Shown here piece after piece: positions 61,861 to 64,000 of a stretch of 64,000 bases of DNA. The notes beneath the pieces are model-generated. The model had not been told where the DNA came from. It saw nothing but the letters and a program-made list of their open reading frames with translations, and searched no databases. How positions within the stretch are numbered: the stretch's first letter is position 1; every line of letters starts with the position of its first letter. Where the stretch lies: contig NZ_JAHQCS010000079.1 of the NCBI RefSeq assembly GCF_019042215.1, positions 28,702-92,701 of the forward strand. Direction: 5' to 3'. Made by a program: the position numbers and the translations under genes. Origin of the DNA: Evansella tamaricis. Lineage in GTDB: Bacteria; Bacillota; Bacilli; Bacillales; Salisediminibacteriaceae.

Positions 61861-63405
61861 TTAAAACTCTGAAACTATTTGTTGCGGATCGGGAGGTATC
61901 ATATTCCCACGATCTATCTGGCGCAGTGATAGTGCTTCAGCTAAAGCTTCATTGGTGATAGCTTTCTCACCCCTCATATCCGCAATCGTCCGTGCCAATC
62001 GAATAATCTTTATTTGAACCCGATTGCTGTAACCTTGTGCAATGGAAAGACTTTGGAGTTTATCCTGCTGTTCCCTTGTTAAAGGATACTTATCGATAAG
62101 TTGTTCAAAAGGGACACTTGCGTTACAGATTTCCTTTCCATATCGTTGATATTGTCTTTCTCTGGCATCCTGTACCCGTCTTCTAACTGATTCAGAAGAT
62201 TCAATTCCTTGAAAACTGTGGTCATGTAGGTTTACAGGCCTTAAGGACAACAGGATATCGATACGATCCAATATTGGACCCGATACACGATTTCTGTATG
62301 TATTGATCTGCTTTACCGAGCAGGTACAATAGTTCCGATTAGATCCTAGATAACCACAGGGACAAGAATTCATGGCAGCAATAAAAATAAACTTAGCTGG
62401 ATAGGTAACAGTGGAATGAACTCGGCTGATGGTAACCTTTTCGTTTTCTAGAGGTTGGCGTAACATATCAAGAGTCTTCTTAGAGAATTCTCCTAGTTCA
62501 TCTAGGAACAGCACCCCTCGGTGGGCTAACGAGACTTCCCCGGGCTTTGGATTCGTTCCTCCTCCGATGATGGAAACAGCTGATGCAGAATGGTGTGGAT
62601 GGCGGTATGGGGGCATCGTAAGGGAATCATATGGAGCACAAGCCAGTTGATACAAGCTGATCTTTTCCAGCTGGGCTTCTTTGGATAGTGGCGGCAAGAT
62701 AGATGGAAAAGTTTCTGCCAGAAGACTCTTCCCACAGCCTGGTGGACCATCCATTAATACAAAATGTTCTCCACTTGCCGCAATCTCTAACGCTCTTTTG
62801 GCAAACTCATGACCAATAATTTGATTAAAATCTCTTTCGACCACCCTTTGCTCTTCAAAGGTAGATATTGGTTGGATAAATGGTAAGGGTTGGCGCCCTC
62901 CAAGAAGGTCTAGGACATCCTGGAGGTTTTGAACATAAATGAGTTCGAGGTCGTTAATATCAATTCGGGGTATAGTAGAATCAAACGGAAGGAATAACTT
63001 CCTTAGACCAAGATGTTTCGCAGCTAAGATAGCAGCGATCATTCCCTCAACCGGTAGAATTGTTCCGTCCAAAGACAACGCACCGATAAATCCGGCATCA
63101 CTAGGGATCTTCTCCTGTTTAAGAAAACCTCCACTCTTTAACACGCCAATGGCAATCGCCAAATCAAAAAGTGGTCCATTCTTCTTCACTTCTGCAGGGG
63201 ATAGGTTGATGACAACTTTCAGATCTACTATCGGAAAACCCATGCTATAGAGAGCTGCTGAGACCCGTTCCCTCGATTCCTTTACTGAAGCATCCGGAAG
63301 CCCAACGATAATAAAAGATTCGATTCCTTCTTTCACCTGAGCTTCCACTTGGACACGATATCCTTCCAGTCCCTTGAGGCCAATACTGGTAATTTTCGCT
63401 GACAT
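61861..63405 (-). CDS. comM: ComM/YifB magnesium-chelatase-like ATPase
   Basis: The 514-residue protein has the N-terminal ChlI-like domain (MSAKITSIGLKGLEGYRVQV, VVINLSPAEVKKNGPLFDLA), Walker A DGPPGCGKSLLAETFPSILP (about 210), Walker B GVLFLDELGEF, and a C-terminal lid (RADMRGEKAITNEALAEALS). ComM-type helicases promote branch migration during natural transformation (Vibrio/Haemophilus work). The ATG at 63405 has GGAGG eight bases upstream; a GTG five codons earlier is less likely. Its 5' end is duplicated at 57912-58443. Confidence 0.92.
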   Translation of the reverse strand: MSAKITSIGLKGLEGYRVQVEAQVKEGIESFIIVGLPDASVKESRERVSAALYSMGFPIVDLKVVINLSPAEVKKNGPLFDLAIAIGVLKSGGFLKQEKIPSDAGFIGALSLDGTILPVEGMIAAILAAKHLGLRKLFLPFDSTIPRIDINDLELIYVQNLQDVLDLLGGRQPLPFIQPISTFEEQRVVERDFNQIIGHEFAKRALEIAASGEHFVLMDGPPGCGKSLLAETFPSILPPLSKEAQLEKISLYQLACAPYDSLTMPPYRHPHHSASAVSIIGGGTNPKPGEVSLAHRGVLFLDELGEFSKKTLDMLRQPLENEKVTISRVHSTVTYPAKFIFIAAMNSCPCGYLGSNRNYCTCSVKQINTYRNRVSGPILDRIDILLSLRPVNLHDHSFQGIESSESVRRRVQDARERQYQRYGKEICNASVPFEQLIDKYPLTREQQDKLQSLSIAQGYSNRVQIKIIRLARTIADMRGEKAITNEALAEALSLRQIDRGNMIPPDPQQIVSEF

Positions 63406-63698
63406 GGTTCCGTCCTCCATATTTATTTTTTATTAGTTGAAATTGACGATGAGATAGTAGTAATGTGGGGTGTTTTTAAAAATTTAGTTTGCGTTGTGTG
63501 AAAAAAACGGTGTGATATGAGTTAAAAAAGTGGATTTTCGTACGTATCAGGGGTTACTTTGAAGTCTTCAAAAATGTACTTTTATTATAAAGGATCGAAT
63601 GAAATTTGTCGATTTTTTACGGTTTTAACAAAAGAAGAAGGGGGACGGACCTTGCGCTACCCCTGAGGGAGCGATAGGCCCGTCCCCTCTGCTTCTGG
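63341..63698. repeat. Long direct repeat, copy B
   Basis: This copy overlaps the 5' end and upstream region of the intact comM. It matches 58083-58443 in the same orientation, 5.26 kb away. It ends with the GACGGACC...GGCCCGTCCCC hairpin. Confidence 0.92.
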
Positions 63699-63824
63699 CT
63701 TAGCAAAAATAGGTTAATAGTATCAAACCCAGAGAGTGGGGAGCTGTGTCCAAATAGAGGAAATCCATTTATTATCATACACTTTTATATCTAGTAATAT
63801 ATGCTTATTCAATACATTATAAGT
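63699..63824. other. Intergenic DNA, nothing clear
   Basis: AT-rich DNA between the long repeat and the next dispersed element. No gene seen. Confidence 0.4.
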
Positions 63825-63905
63825 TCTATAAACCTTCGGTTCCATACGTTACCTTTAACACTCTAATTGATTAAAGGAGCACAAGAACCGTCCCCGCGCT
63901 CCTCC
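63825..63905. repeat. Dispersed element AACCTTCGGTTCC...AGGAGCACAAGAAC, copy 3
   Basis: AAACCTTCGGTTCC, ACACTCTAATTGATTAAAGG and AGCACAAGAACCGTCCCC match copies at 57020 and 59365. Confidence 0.75.
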
Positions 63906-63918
63906 CGTAGAGTGGTTA

Positions 63919-64000
63919 GACCGGCCATTTAGATCAAATGATCTTATCCGAATGCACGAAAATGCCTTCCGCTTTTATGGAGGAATGTCCATTGAAATAG
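63919..64000 (+). mobile_element. IS21-like IstA transposase fragment, continuing off the edge
   Basis: The frame RPFRSNDLIRMHENAFRFYG, then GMSIEI and open at the edge, resembles the catalytic-domain segment of IS21-family IstA (cf. HAFxYFGGxPxEIxYD). No start is seen upstream. Only 27 codons are visible, so whether it is intact beyond the window is unknown. Confidence 0.55.

Overview
The window looks like chromosome from an endospore-forming Bacillaceae. Evidence: AT-rich low-GC DNA, strong GGAGG ribosome sites, frequent TTG/GTG starts, an EcsAB transporter, a KinB-like sporulation-type kinase, ComK-like proteins, a TxpA/RatA-type toxin-antitoxin pair, DUF3231 and an intact comM. I cannot name the species. 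I saw no rRNA, tRNA, CRISPR array or prophage.

Layout. 0-3.1 kb: a minus-strand operon of a D-2-hydroxyacid dehydrogenase and a three-part TRAP transporter (permease cut by the window edge), with a promoter, a cre-like site and palindromic operator candidates. 3.6-4.4 kb: a tandem array of palindromes with a 52-53 bp period; a second array of the same family lies at 41.5-42.1 kb. 4.4-17 kb: mixed housekeeping and stress genes (GNAT, quinone oxidoreductase, histidine kinase, XRE-PAS regulator, DUF697-type GTPase, GntR-ABC operon, CAP-domain exoprotein). 17.3-37.1 kb: a large minus-strand carbohydrate regulon. A LacI repressor, a sugar ABC importer without its own ATPase, a GH38 alpha-mannosidase, a xylulokinase-like kinase, a sucrose-phosphorylase-like GH13, an Asp/Glu-racemase-like protein, an OtnC-like aldolase, an OtnK/DUF1537 kinase, a GmhA-like SIS isomerase, a ROK kinase and an FGGY kinase run as one probable operon. 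An FBA-type aldolase and a Sip1-type alpha-galactosidase follow, separated by two decayed genes. The enzymes suggest uptake of a glycoside, cleavage by mannosidase or phosphorylase, and breakdown of a four-carbon acid sugar to triose phosphate. The substrate is unknown.

38-43 kb: EcsAB, a lipoprotein, a Fic fragment, the second palindrome array and a Fic protein. 43.5-56 kb is accessory: two copies of a module made of a small XRE regulator followed by a ComK-like protein, a third ComK-like remnant, two type I toxin-antitoxin loci, a MITE-like element, and an AraC regulator, a second quinone oxidoreductase, a DUF3231 protein and membrane proteins. 56-64 kb is a decay zone: DUF2442/DUF4160 genes, a broken nucleotidyltransferase, a frameshifted GAF gene, a REP-associated (RAYT) transposase, comM plus a decayed second comM 5' end inside a ~360 bp direct repeat, and an IS21-like fragment at the edge.

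Dispersed repeats are very abundant (GGGACAGG/CCTGTCCC-type hairpins, a 21-bp phased element, CGGAACCAGTTTGCC motifs). They often touch gene ends. The RAYT transposase is a plausible but unproven agent for some palindromic families.
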